Below are positions 1 to 8,586 of a DNA stretch of 64,000 bases, piece after piece. The DNA is from DASRHT01 sp035293765 (GTDB taxonomy: Bacteria > Chloroflexota > Ktedonobacteria > Ktedonobacterales > Ktedonobacteraceae). The notes beneath the pieces were generated by a model. It was given only the letters and a program-made list of their open reading frames with translations. It searched no databases and was not told the DNA's origin. The DNA lies in NCBI GenBank assembly GCA_035293765.1, contig DATGMF010000056.1, positions 124,001 through 188,000 on the forward strand, in the 5' to 3' direction. The position numbers and the translations under genes are program-made. Within the stretch, counting starts at the first letter, position 1, and each line of letters begins with the position of its first letter.

Positions 1-486
1 GCTCGTTATTTTGGCGAGAAGGGAATGGATAACTTCACAATTGTCGCCGCCGATGAGGGCTTTGCTAAGAAGGCGCGCCAGCTCGCGGACCGTCTCGATG
101 CGCCTCTTGCCATCGTCGAGAAGCGTCGCCTGGGCAATAACGGCGTGACCGAAGCGATGGGCATTATTGGTAGCGTCCAGGGAAAGGATGCGTTGATAGT
201 TGATGATGAGATTGATACCGCTGGCTCGCTAACGCAGGCTGTGCGCGTGGTCTACGACCGTGGCGCGCGCGATATCTACTGCTGCGCGACTCATGGCGTG
301 TTTTCAGGACCCGCCATCGAGCGCCTGAGCAACGCTCCAATCAAGGAACTCGTCGTTACCGATTCTATCCCGTTTCCTGAGCATAAACACCTGCCCCATT
401 TAACGATCCTCTCAGTGGCCGAACTGCTCGCGGGTGCCATCAGCCGCATCCATGATGGGCGCTCCGTAACTGAACTGTTCAAGTAG
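1..486 (+). CDS. prs: Ribose-phosphate pyrophosphokinase, C-terminal part
   Basis: Makes PRPP from ATP and ribose 5-phosphate in the cytoplasm, feeding nucleotide, histidine and tryptophan synthesis. The frame is open from base 1, so the start lies outside the window; about 161 residues are visible out of the ~315 usual for the family. The PRPP-binding loop (DDEIDTAGS, near base 200) and the later THGVFSGPAIER and KELVVTD segments are family hallmarks. The loop has Glu where Met or another hydrophobic residue is more common (DDMIDTAG). It ends at TAG and is followed by a GC-rich repeat and then the der promoter, so der is probably a separate transcription unit. Confidence 0.95.
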   Translation, partial: ARYFGEKGMDNFTIVAADEGFAKKARQLADRLDAPLAIVEKRRLGNNGVTEAMGIIGSVQGKDALIVDDEIDTAGSLTQAVRVVYDRGARDIYCCATHGVFSGPAIERLSNAPIKELVVTDSIPFPEHKHLPHLTILSVAELLAGAISRIHDGRSVTELFK

Positions 487-536
487 GGGAAGGGCTGGCC
501 CCTGCCCAGGGCAACCGCGAGGGATTGCCCCTACTA
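487..536. repeat. GC-rich intergenic repeat (family B)
   Basis: A G/C-rich imperfect palindrome just after prs, containing the GGGCAACCGCGAGGGATTGC core and ending TGCCCCTACT. Related pieces occur near 9230, 16310, 24503, 38787 and 44635. It could act as a weak terminator for prs, but there is no T-tract. Confidence 0.5.
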
Positions 537-562
537 GCGAGCCAGCGGCGTTCGCAACTGCA

Positions 563-591
563 TTTCAAGCAAGGGGATTATATGCTATAAT
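563..591 (+). promoter_or_regulatory. Sigma-A-type promoter for der
   Basis: TTTCAA at 563-568 and TATAAT at 586-591, 17 bp apart, with TG one base before the -10 (extended -10). It lies 57 bp upstream of the der ATG. Confidence 0.6.
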
Positions 592-647
592 AGGCTCCAA
601 CTATCTGTCTGCAAATTTTTACTCAGGAAAGGGTGGAGGGGCGCTGT

Positions 648-2057
648 ATGAAACCTCTGGTTGCCATTGTGGGCCGACCCAATGTCGGCAAATCCACATT
701 TTTTAATCGCATGATCGGCGAACGGCTCGCCATTGTCGAAGATCTGCCGGGTACGACCCGCGACCGCCTCTATGGCGATACTGACTGGAACGGGCGCGAG
801 TTTACTCTGATCGATACGGGTGGCCTTGAACTGGGCTCGGGTATACCGGTGGGGCAAGTGGGCCTGACCGGCCAGCCGGGCGACCTGATGGAGCATGTGA
901 AGGCTCAGGCGCAGCTCGCTATCGATGAAGCGGATGTGATTATCTTCATGGTTGATGCCCGCAGCGGCATCACGGCGGCTGATGAAGAGGTGGCGGATGT
1001 GTTGCGCCGCGCTAATAAGCCCGTGATTGTCGCGGCCAATAAGGCCGATAATCAGGCCCGCCGCCTGGATTCCGTCGAGTTTTATCAACTGGGGCTGGGT
1101 GAGCCCATCGATGTCTCCTCGATTCAGGGCGTCGGCACGGGCGATCTGCTGGACCGGGTCGTAGAATTGCTACCTCCGGCGGAAGAGGAGGAAGAAGCAG
1201 AGGAAGAGGTAACGCGCCTCGCTATCGTCGGACGCCCCAATGTGGGCAAGTCCTCCCTGCTCAATGTCATTCTGGGAACGCAGCGCTCCATTGTCAGCGA
1301 TGTGCCCGGCACGACCCGCGATATCATCGACACGGAGATGGAGTTCGAAGGGCACCGCGTACGCATCGTCGATACGGCTGGTATTCGGCGTCGGGGACGC
1401 GTGATTCCCGGCATTGAGAAATATAGCGTGCTGCGGGCTTCGCGCGCCCTTGATCGCTGCGATGTGGCCCTGCTGCTGATCGATGCCAGCGAGGGGCTAT
1501 CGGCGCAGGATACGCATATCGCGGGCGAAATCCATGAGAAGGCCAAAGGGGTGGTGGTCATCGTAAACAAGTGGGATCTGGCCCAGGAGCAGCGCCGCGC
1601 CGCACGCGAAGGCATATTTCCCCATTCCGATGAAGAGATCGAGAGCGCCGAGGAGTACCGCAAAATCATCGCGGAGGGGCTGAAGTTTATTCCTTACGCG
1701 CCCATCATTTTCGCGTCCGCCAAAACAGGCTATCACGTAAAATCGATCCTTGAAACTGCGCTGCGTATCGCTGGCATGCGTTACCTGCGCATCCAGACTT
1801 CGCGGCTCAATGAGGTGGTGCAGGAGGCGATTCGCCGCCACAATCCTACCGTTATTCGCACTAAACCCCTCAAAATCTATTACGCGACCCAGACCAGGGT
1901 CAATCCGCCGACCTTTGTCTTTTTTGTCAACGATCCCACGGCTGTCCATTTCTCTTATGAACGCTACCTGGAGAATCGCTTGCGCGAGGCGTTCGGCTTT
2001 GAGGGCACCGCTTTTCGCATGCACTTCAGGCCAAGATCGAAAACGGAGGAGCGGTAG
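648..2057 (+). CDS. der: GTPase Der (EngA), 50S ribosome assembly
   Basis: Double GTPase needed for 50S subunit maturation. Domain 1 has GRPNVGKST, DTGG and NKAD; domain 2 has GRPNVGKSS, DTAG and NKWD; a KH-like domain fills the last ~120 residues. The two G domains are joined by a very acidic linker (mostly Glu, near residue 185). I start at ATG 648 (469 residues) because GGAGGGG sits 7 bases upstream; an in-frame GTG at 633 would add five residues. It has its own promoter and appears monocistronic; the next gene is 320 bp away behind a repeat element. Confidence 0.97.
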   Translation: MKPLVAIVGRPNVGKSTFFNRMIGERLAIVEDLPGTTRDRLYGDTDWNGREFTLIDTGGLELGSGIPVGQVGLTGQPGDLMEHVKAQAQLAIDEADVIIFMVDARSGITAADEEVADVLRRANKPVIVAANKADNQARRLDSVEFYQLGLGEPIDVSSIQGVGTGDLLDRVVELLPPAEEEEEAEEEVTRLAIVGRPNVGKSSLLNVILGTQRSIVSDVPGTTRDIIDTEMEFEGHRVRIVDTAGIRRRGRVIPGIEKYSVLRASRALDRCDVALLLIDASEGLSAQDTHIAGEIHEKAKGVVVIVNKWDLAQEQRRAAREGIFPHSDEEIESAEEYRKIIAEGLKFIPYAPIIFASAKTGYHVKSILETALRIAGMRYLRIQTSRLNEVVQEAIRRHNPTVIRTKPLKIYYATQTRVNPPTFVFFVNDPTAVHFSYERYLENRLREAFGFEGTAFRMHFRPRSKTEER

Positions 2058-2133
2058 CAATGCGTGAAGGTGAGGTGGGCGCACCATTTTTCGCAACCTT
2101 CCCCTCACCCCAGGCGTATATGATGTATGTCAA

Positions 2134-2234
2134 TAATTTCAGTACCCTCAAGCGGGTCGAGGTAGCCACAGGCTCCCGCCGCTCCCCTTGAGGAGCAGTA
2201 TAGCATCACACCAGAAGATGTCAAGTGGAAATGC
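2134..2234 (-). repeat. Family A promoter-leader repeat, copy 1
   Basis: About 100 bp shared with 7135-7236, 28348-28447 and 33456-33556. On the minus strand: GCATTTCCAC, then TTGACA (2224-2219), 16 bp, TATACT (2202-2197), then CTCAAGGGGAG, a GTG with an open frame (M-A-T-S-T-R-L-R...), and CGCTTGAGG closing a stem with CTCAAG. Transcription would run leftward, antisense to the end of der. With the rightward promoter at 2302 it makes up most of this 322-bp gap. Confidence 0.75.
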
Positions 2235-2301
2235 AATAAGCATACAAAATATATTATGCTATACTCACTTATCTTATATAAGAAGCGATGAGGAGCGTGA
2301 A

Positions 2302-2330
2302 TTGTATTGGATACAGCTATATGTTATAGT
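2302..2330 (+). promoter_or_regulatory. Promoter of the kinase/phosphatase cluster
   Basis: TTGTAT at 2302-2307 and TATAGT at 2325-2330 with a 17-bp spacer, 49 bp before the first PP2C start codon. A further -10-like TATACT sits at 2260-2265 without a good -35. Confidence 0.55.
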
Positions 2331-2379
2331 GAGCAGAGAATAGACCTGGAAAAATTGCGCTTCTGTGAGGTACCTACCT

Positions 2380-3246
2380 ATGCATTTAAAACTAACTGCC
2401 GCTGATAAAACAGACGTTGGCAAACAACGCGAACAAAATGAAGATTGTGCTTACAAACGGATCGAGTCGTCTGCCGAGGGGGATCAGGGACTATTCATCG
2501 TGGCCGATGGTATGGGGGGGTACAAAGCAGGAGAGATAGCCAGCAAGCTGACAGTAGAGACGGTCAGCAAGTCGCTCGATAGCCTTTTCAGGCCGCTGCC
2601 AGAGCAACCGACGATCAAGCTGGAGACCTCAGCTCTGGAGAACAGCGTCAGAGCAACGGCTGAAGATGCTCTGCATAAGACCCGCAAGCTATCGGAAACC
2701 CCGACCGTTACGGCGACAGAAGATCAGTTGAGCAATGCCATTCAACAGGCGAACAAGGCTATTTTGCGCTATGGAGAGCAGCAGGCCGCCGCTCGTGGCC
2801 TGGGCAGCACCGTCACCGCCGTCCTGATCCAGGGCGATCAGGCGTATATTGCGAACGTTGGCGACAGCCGCACATACTTATTCCGCAACAAGGAACTGAC
2901 CCCTTTGACAAGGGACCATTCGTTGGTAGCCAGACTGGTAGAAGCGAAACAGATCGCGCCCGAAGACATTTACACCCACCCGCAGCGCAACCTGGTATAT
3001 CGTTCGCTGGGCGCCGGACGCAAAAATATTGAGGTCGATATCTTTCATGAGACGATTCAGCCAGGTGATGTCTTTCTCCTCTGTTCCGATGGGTTGTGGG
3101 AGATGATACGGCCCAAAGACCTGCTCAAAACGCTCAACGAGGGGGGAAACCCACAGAGCATCTGCGATAAATTGATCGATCTAGCCAATGAGAGCGGTGG
3201 AGAAGATAATATCACTGCTGTTGTCGTCTATGTTAGCGCAGGCTAA
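2380..3246 (+). CDS. PP2C-family Ser/Thr protein phosphatase
   Basis: Metal-dependent phosphatase that would reverse phosphorylation by the kinase encoded 23 bp downstream. From ATG 2380 (288 residues) the PP2C motifs are complete: QNED near residue 20, VADGMGG near 41-47, VGDSRTYLF, DHSLVARL, SDGLWE and GGEDNITAVVV. A ~60-residue charged insertion separates the DGMGG and LGSTVTAV segments. There is no membrane segment, so it is cytosolic. I chose ATG 2380 over GTG 2365 because TGAGG lies about 9 bases upstream. First gene of a five-gene colinear signalling cluster running to 9225. Confidence 0.93.
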   Translation: MHLKLTAADKTDVGKQREQNEDCAYKRIESSAEGDQGLFIVADGMGGYKAGEIASKLTVETVSKSLDSLFRPLPEQPTIKLETSALENSVRATAEDALHKTRKLSETPTVTATEDQLSNAIQQANKAILRYGEQQAAARGLGSTVTAVLIQGDQAYIANVGDSRTYLFRNKELTPLTRDHSLVARLVEAKQIAPEDIYTHPQRNLVYRSLGAGRKNIEVDIFHETIQPGDVFLLCSDGLWEMIRPKDLLKTLNEGGNPQSICDKLIDLANESGGEDNITAVVVYVSAG

Positions 3247-3269
3247 GCGCCTTTGGAGAAAACAGGAGT

Positions 3270-5264
3270 ATGGCTCTCCCAGTAGGAACAATTCTTGATA
3301 GCAAGTTTAAAGTGGTACAGGTTCTTGGCGAGGGTGGGATGGGTACCGTCTACAAAGTCGAACAGACAGGCACTCCCCCGGGGACACCTCCATATTATTA
3401 TGCTGTGAAAGAACTGTTAATCAATCCGAATACCAGCGAAGAAGACCGTAAAGCCGCTATTGACCGCTTCAACAAAGAGATTGCGCTTTTGCGGGGCCTG
3501 AAGCATCCACGCATTGCCGCGCTGATGCTGCCATTCCAGGAACGTGGCAACTACTACTTTGTGATGGAATTTGTCCCCGGTCGCAGCCTGGAGAAGATCC
3601 TGGAAAATAGCAAAGGCCCGTTGCCTGAAGAGCAGGTCATCAGGTGGATGATGCAGGTGTGCGAGGCATTAAGCTATATCCACTCGCGCAACCCTCCCAT
3701 CATCCTGCGCGATTTAAAGCCCGGCAATATCATGGTGACGCCCGACGATGAGGTGCAGTTAATCGACTTTGGCATTGCCCGCCGTTTTGATCCTAATAAA
3801 CGCACAAATACAGAGAACCTGGGGACGATCTCGTACGCCTCCCCGGAGCACCTGGGCTCGGTGACGGCCCCGGGCCAGCGACGGAGCGCGCAGAACCCCG
3901 GCAAGCTGGTGCAGACGGATGCCCGTTCGGATATCTACTCGCTCGGCGCTACGATGTATCACCTGCTTACCGGCTACGAGCCCGACCCGATTCAGACGCC
4001 GCCACCCGGCAGCATCCACGCTAAGAATCCGCGCCTGCGCACAATGCAGGTTGGCAACAGGGTGGTCTGTCCGGTGGAACAGGTGATTATCAAAGCGATG
4101 CAGCAGGACCCGGCGCAGCGTTTCCAGAATGCCGAAGCCATGCGCGTCGCCTTGCATCAATGTATTCCCGGCCAGGCTGCGTCTCAGACTGTACAGATTC
4201 CCGCCATTTCGCCAAATGCGACCATTATTGTGCCTGCAACCACCACTGCGTCTGGCCTGATCTGCCCTAAGTGCGGCTATCAAAACCGTCCAGGAGCTAA
4301 ATTCTGCAAGCGCGATGGGCAGCCGCTGGTGCAGGGAGCAACGATTGCGCCTCCGCAGATTCGGGCGCAGGCCGCTCGTTCTCCCATTCAGCCCCGACCG
4401 GTGCAACAGCCCGTTCCCGCCCGCACAGGCGGCTCCATCCAGCCCCGACCGGTTTCAACCGTTGCATCTCCTTCCGATCCAAGCGCGGCCTATCGAGCAG
4501 GATTACAGCACCTGGCGAATAAGCATTACGCCGAGGCCATTACCCAGTTCCAGGCAGCTCGCAGCGCAGGCGGAACGTCTTATGATGTGCTCTACAATCT
4601 CGGTCGCGCCTATCGGCAGCAGGGGCAGAGCGTCAAGGACAGCAATCGGAAGCTATTTACCGACCATATGAAAGCCGCTGCCGAGTACTTTGATGAGGCG
4701 GTCCGGCTGAAACCCGATGCGCTGGACGCCTACTTTCAGCTCGGCATGTGTTACCGCGACCTGGGGCTCTATACCCAGGCGAGCAGCACTTTTAAGAAGG
4801 CATTGGGGCTGGCCCCCCAGGACCCGGCCATCTACTATCAATTAGGACTGGTGGCCGTGGATCAAGGGTACTTGCGCGAGGCGGAGGCGTACTTCCTCGA
4901 TGGCCTGCGCATTAATGCCAGTCATGCTTTAATCCTGGTGGCGTTGGGGCGGCTCTATACACAAACAAAACAGGTTTCTTCCGCGATCAACGTTTTGCGC
5001 CAGGCGACCCAGAGCGATCCCGCGCTCTGGGAGGGTTGGTATGAGCTTGGTCGCGCTCATATGAAGGCGCGTGAGTGGCGGTTGGGACTGAGTGCATTGG
5101 AGCGTGCGCGCCAGGCAAATCAACTTGCGCCAGAAACCTATGGCGCTATGGCAACTTGCTATCTCAAGATGGGTAAGAAAGTAGAGGCCCGGCAGATGGT
5201 GAACGAGGCTCTACAACGCGATCCAAAGAATGGCGAGGCAATTCGTGTACAAAAACAACTCTAA
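3270..5264 (+). CDS. Ser/Thr protein kinase with zinc-ribbon remnant and TPR repeats
   Basis: Hanks-type kinase of 664 residues. Gly-rich loop LGEGGMGTVYKV (19-30), Lys47 in YAVKEL, catalytic loop ILRDLKPGN (Asp148), DFG at 167-169, SPE in place of APE. The usual His of HRD is Leu here. Residues 332-352 look like a zinc ribbon (CPKC...FCKRDG) but the fourth Cys is Asp. A Pro/Gln-rich linker follows (360-400), then TPR-like helical repeats to the C-terminus, probably for partner binding. No transmembrane segment, unlike PknB-type sensors. ATG 3270 follows AGGAG. It sits between two PP2C genes, so phosphorylation and dephosphorylation are co-expressed. Confidence 0.95.
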   Translation: MALPVGTILDSKFKVVQVLGEGGMGTVYKVEQTGTPPGTPPYYYAVKELLINPNTSEEDRKAAIDRFNKEIALLRGLKHPRIAALMLPFQERGNYYFVMEFVPGRSLEKILENSKGPLPEEQVIRWMMQVCEALSYIHSRNPPIILRDLKPGNIMVTPDDEVQLIDFGIARRFDPNKRTNTENLGTISYASPEHLGSVTAPGQRRSAQNPGKLVQTDARSDIYSLGATMYHLLTGYEPDPIQTPPPGSIHAKNPRLRTMQVGNRVVCPVEQVIIKAMQQDPAQRFQNAEAMRVALHQCIPGQAASQTVQIPAISPNATIIVPATTTASGLICPKCGYQNRPGAKFCKRDGQPLVQGATIAPPQIRAQAARSPIQPRPVQQPVPARTGGSIQPRPVSTVASPSDPSAAYRAGLQHLANKHYAEAITQFQAARSAGGTSYDVLYNLGRAYRQQGQSVKDSNRKLFTDHMKAAAEYFDEAVRLKPDALDAYFQLGMCYRDLGLYTQASSTFKKALGLAPQDPAIYYQLGLVAVDQGYLREAEAYFLDGLRINASHALILVALGRLYTQTKQVSSAINVLRQATQSDPALWEGWYELGRAHMKAREWRLGLSALERARQANQLAPETYGAMATCYLKMGKKVEARQMVNEALQRDPKNGEAIRVQKQL

Positions 5265-5276
5265 AGGAGGGCAGTA

Positions 5277-7124
5277 ATGCTCTGTCCATCATGCCATACA
5301 CCAAACCGTGATAATGCCAGATTCTGCAAACGTTGTGGCCTGTCTTTTACTGCCCCCGGCGGAGAAGCTGGGCAAACGGAAGCCGCGGGACAGCCTCAGT
5401 CGTCGTCTCCGGTTGCTCCTGTCATGACTCAAGAACAACCGCAGCCATCGCCCGCCGATCAGCCTCTGGCGCAGACACATGCTCCGATGGAGATAGAACC
5501 GGAGGATGTGGAAGATATCAGCCTTGCGCCGACGCAAATCCTTACGCCGCAGCAGATGATGGCTTACCACGCGCGTCGCTGGCAGCAGGAGCTGGAACAG
5601 CAACAGCGGCAATCAGGAAACGCCGTGGATATAGCTGATATGCCGACGATGCTGACTCCACTGGACCAGCCCCCTCCGGCTCCTTCCTCCGTTCCCGTTC
5701 AAGAAGCATCCGGGGGGACAACGCCAACGGAGATGCCAGGTGCGGCGAGCAGTACGGAAGCCAACGGCATGCAGGAAGAAGCTGCGGTTGCGGGAGCGGC
5801 TACTTCTGCGCCAGCGGCGAGCGGCGATAATGCGACCACTCCCCCGGCGCCTCCCCTCCCCGTAGATGAGATGCCAGCAGGTTCCGAGACAGCTAATAGT
5901 AAGGAAGAGGTAATGGAGCAAACATCACAACCGGCAGCCGAACAGGGCGAGCAGGAGCAGGCAGTTGCTAGCCCGGAGTTTCCCCTTCTTGCCGTTGGGG
6001 ATACCGTCAGCGGGCGCTATGAAGTCACCCAGGTGGATGGCACAGAAGAAAATGAACATGTCTACCAGGTGGTAGATCACCAGGGCTACCAGCGCTGCTG
6101 GAACTGCGGCTCGGAACAGAACGCCGAAGGTGATGAGTTCTGTATTGACTGCGGCGCAGAGCTCCTCAACGCGACCTACATTATGCATGAATACCCGGCA
6201 GCCGAGCATAAAGACAAGGAAGAGCACGTTTTGCAAGGCGTTATCGTCAATACCTTTGTTGATCATGGGCGAACCTACGTCGTTGAGCAACCTCAGGCCA
6301 GTCAGCTCGTATTTCCTAATGGAGTACATTTACTGGCCTCCTGCGAATCGGATGCGGGCGTGGTACGCAGCGGTGAGCCGAACGAAGACAGCACGCTGGT
6401 GCTATTGCTTGAGCGCGTACACGAGTCCATAGCCACCCCGGCGGGCGTGTTTGTGGTCGCGGACGGTATGGGCGGCCACGCCAACGGCCAGGGGGCCAGC
6501 AAGATGACGATTGGCCTTATCGCCGAACGCATTGTGCGGGAATTGCTGATGCCGCCTCTCACCAGCGAGAAAAGCGGCGAGGCGCCGGCGCAGATGGATG
6601 AGGATGCCTATGTGGCTCTGGTGCGGGGAGCGATTGAGGACGCCAATGCTGCCCTCTGTCAGGCCAACCAGCGCGATAAATCTGATATGGGCTCGACCCT
6701 GACGGGTTTTATGATGGTAGGGGATCATGCGTATATCTTTAATGTTGGAGATAGTCGCACCTACCTGGTAAGAGATAGCAACTTACACCAGTTGACGTTA
6801 GATCACTCGCTGGTCGGGCAGATGGTCGCGGGCGGGCTGATAGAGCCAGACGACGTCTATACCCATCCGCAGCGCAGTCAGATTTATCGCAGCATTGGCG
6901 ATAAGTTAAACGTCCAGATAGACGTATTCAAGCAGCAGGTCTACCCAGGAGATATCCTGCTCAGTTGTTCTGATGGCTTGTGGGAGATGGTGCGCAATCC
7001 CCAGATCGCCGATATCCTGATCAACGCGCCTGATCCGCAGGCCGCATGCGCACGCTTGATTGAGGCCGCCAATGCCAATGGTGGGGAGGACAACATCAGC
7101 GCCGTGGTCGTTTTCGTGCGTTGA
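5277..7124 (+). CDS. PP2C phosphatase with two zinc ribbons
   Basis: A 615-residue protein. An N-terminal zinc ribbon (Cys3, Cys6, Cys17, Cys20) is followed by ~210 residues of Pro/Ala/Glu/Gln-rich, probably disordered sequence, then a second complete ribbon (CWNCG...FCIDCG, near 273-291), then a full PP2C domain from about residue 345: PNEDST, VADGMGGHANG, MGSTLTGF, VGDSRTYLV, SDGLWEMV, GGEDNISAVVV. The stretch before the second ribbon (SGRYEVTQV...VYQVVD) resembles the start of a kinase N-lobe and may be a remnant (inference). ATG 5277 has AAAGGAGG upstream. The gap after the kinase is 12 bp, so they share a transcript. Confidence 0.93.
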   Translation: MLCPSCHTPNRDNARFCKRCGLSFTAPGGEAGQTEAAGQPQSSSPVAPVMTQEQPQPSPADQPLAQTHAPMEIEPEDVEDISLAPTQILTPQQMMAYHARRWQQELEQQQRQSGNAVDIADMPTMLTPLDQPPPAPSSVPVQEASGGTTPTEMPGAASSTEANGMQEEAAVAGAATSAPAASGDNATTPPAPPLPVDEMPAGSETANSKEEVMEQTSQPAAEQGEQEQAVASPEFPLLAVGDTVSGRYEVTQVDGTEENEHVYQVVDHQGYQRCWNCGSEQNAEGDEFCIDCGAELLNATYIMHEYPAAEHKDKEEHVLQGVIVNTFVDHGRTYVVEQPQASQLVFPNGVHLLASCESDAGVVRSGEPNEDSTLVLLLERVHESIATPAGVFVVADGMGGHANGQGASKMTIGLIAERIVRELLMPPLTSEKSGEAPAQMDEDAYVALVRGAIEDANAALCQANQRDKSDMGSTLTGFMMVGDHAYIFNVGDSRTYLVRDSNLHQLTLDHSLVGQMVAGGLIEPDDVYTHPQRSQIYRSIGDKLNVQIDVFKQQVYPGDILLSCSDGLWEMVRNPQIADILINAPDPQAACARLIEAANANGGEDNISAVVVFVR

Positions 7125-7134
7125 TATGATATAC

Positions 7135-7236
7135 TAATTTCGGTATCCTCAAGCGGATCGTGATCATCACGCGCTCTCGCCGCCTCCCTTGAGAGATACT
7201 ATACGGACCATTCCCGAAGATGTCAAGTGGGAATGC
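7135..7236 (-). repeat. Family A promoter-leader repeat, copy 2
   Basis: Minus-strand TTGACA (7226-7221), 17 bp, TATAGT (7203-7198), then CTCAAGGGAGG, a GTG-ATG start (7170/7167) and a frame beginning M-I-T-I-R-L-R that runs into the antisense of the PP2C gene and stops at 7096. The stem CTCAAG/CTTGAG encloses the ribosome-binding site. The element starts only 10 bp after the PP2C stop codon. Confidence 0.75.
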
Positions 7237-7272
7237 TCCAGGATCAGCCAATGTGAAAGGAGCTGATGTATT

Positions 7273-8511
7273 ATGCCCGGAGAAGTAACACTGACGCACC
7301 AGGTTGGAAAAGAATATATGCTCACAACCGGAGGGAGTCAGGTCGCATACGTGTTATTAGAAGCGAAACCAACATCAATGATGGCTCAAGTGCGTATGCC
7401 GCTGAACTTTGCTCTGGTGATCGACCATTCTGGCTCCATGAAAGGTGCAAAGCTCAGAAATGTCAAAGAAGCCGTAAAAATGGTGATCGACCGCCTGGAG
7501 CCAACGGACTACATCTCGGTCGTCATTTTCGACGATACCGCCCAGGTGATTATTCCATCCATGCCCTCCAACGATAAGCCCGGCATGAAAGCTGCCATTG
7601 ATCGCATCATGGATGCCGGTGGCACGACGATGTCGCTTGGCATGATCCAGGGCCTCGGCGAACTGCGCCGCTGGAATATCCCCAACGCGGTCAACCGTAT
7701 GATCCTCCTGACCGATGGCGTCACCTACGGCGATACGGAGCGCTGTCGCCAGCTCGCCAGGGACGCTGCCGCCGGCGGCATCGCGATCTACCCGCTGGGC
7801 ATCGGTTCCGACTGGGATGAGGGCTTGCTGGACGATATCGGACAGCTCAGTGGCGGCATGCCTGCCGAGTTTATCAGGACGCCTGCCGACGCTATGACCA
7901 TCTTCGAGCAGCAGCTCCAGAGCGCCGTGGCGGTCGCGGTTCGCAACGCTACCATGACTCTGCGCTTGCCCGCCGGCGTCTCCCCCCGCAAAGCTGTCAA
8001 GGTGCTTCCCCTCATTCGCGACGTTGACCAGTCTTCGCTGTCAGATCGGCAGGTCGTCGTGCAACTCGGCGACCTGGAGAAGGATACCCCTCAGTCGGTG
8101 CTGGTTGAGCTGATGATCGATCCCCGCCCGGCTGGCCTTTTCCGTATAGCGCAGGCCGAACTGACATACGATGTGCCGATTGCGAACGTTGTCGGCGAAA
8201 AAGAGCGCGACGACATCAAGGTTACTTTCACAACTGACGCGAATCAGGCCGCGCAGGTCAATGCGCTGGTGATGAATTTCGCGGAAAAAGCTAACGCGAA
8301 CCGCCTGGTGACGCGTGTGCTCGACGAATACAAACGTACCGGTAAGGTAACAACGCGTCTGGCCCCCAATATCACGCGGGTGCTCGACGATGAAACCCAG
8401 GCCGCCCTTGAGCAGATTAACCAGGGCCAGCAGATCTCGCAAGAGCAGGTAAAATCTATTGGGAACAAGACGCGCAAATTGACACAACGATTGGACGATT
8501 TGTTGCCTTAG
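7273..8511 (+). CDS. von Willebrand factor A (VWA) domain protein
   Basis: A 412-residue cytosolic protein with a complete MIDAS metal site: Asp51, Ser53 and Ser55 in DHSGSMKG, Thr118/119 in AGGTTMSLG, and Asp148 in LLTDGVTYGD. The rest is a beta-rich region and a helical C-terminus (DDETQAALEQINQGQ...). VWA proteins of this kind work beside kinases, PP2C enzymes and FHA proteins as metal-dependent interaction modules. ATG 7273 follows AAAGGAG at a slightly long spacing. A 148-bp gap holding family A copy 2 separates it from the PP2C gene; I see no good rightward promoter there, so read-through is likely. Confidence 0.9.
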   Translation: MPGEVTLTHQVGKEYMLTTGGSQVAYVLLEAKPTSMMAQVRMPLNFALVIDHSGSMKGAKLRNVKEAVKMVIDRLEPTDYISVVIFDDTAQVIIPSMPSNDKPGMKAAIDRIMDAGGTTMSLGMIQGLGELRRWNIPNAVNRMILLTDGVTYGDTERCRQLARDAAAGGIAIYPLGIGSDWDEGLLDDIGQLSGGMPAEFIRTPADAMTIFEQQLQSAVAVAVRNATMTLRLPAGVSPRKAVKVLPLIRDVDQSSLSDRQVVVQLGDLEKDTPQSVLVELMIDPRPAGLFRIAQAELTYDVPIANVVGEKERDDIKVTFTTDANQAAQVNALVMNFAEKANANRLVTRVLDEYKRTGKVTTRLAPNITRVLDDETQAALEQINQGQQISQEQVKSIGNKTRKLTQRLDDLLP

Positions 8512-8586
8512 AGGTGAGAAGGGTTCCCTGCCATTGACCCCATACGATGGGAAAATTGCAAAGTTCTTAGAGGAGGATAGATTGTT

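Noticed and set aside
633..647. GTG 633 as the der start
   Set aside because: ATG 648 has a better-placed GGAGGGG and matches the family N-terminus MKPLVAIVGRPNVGKS.
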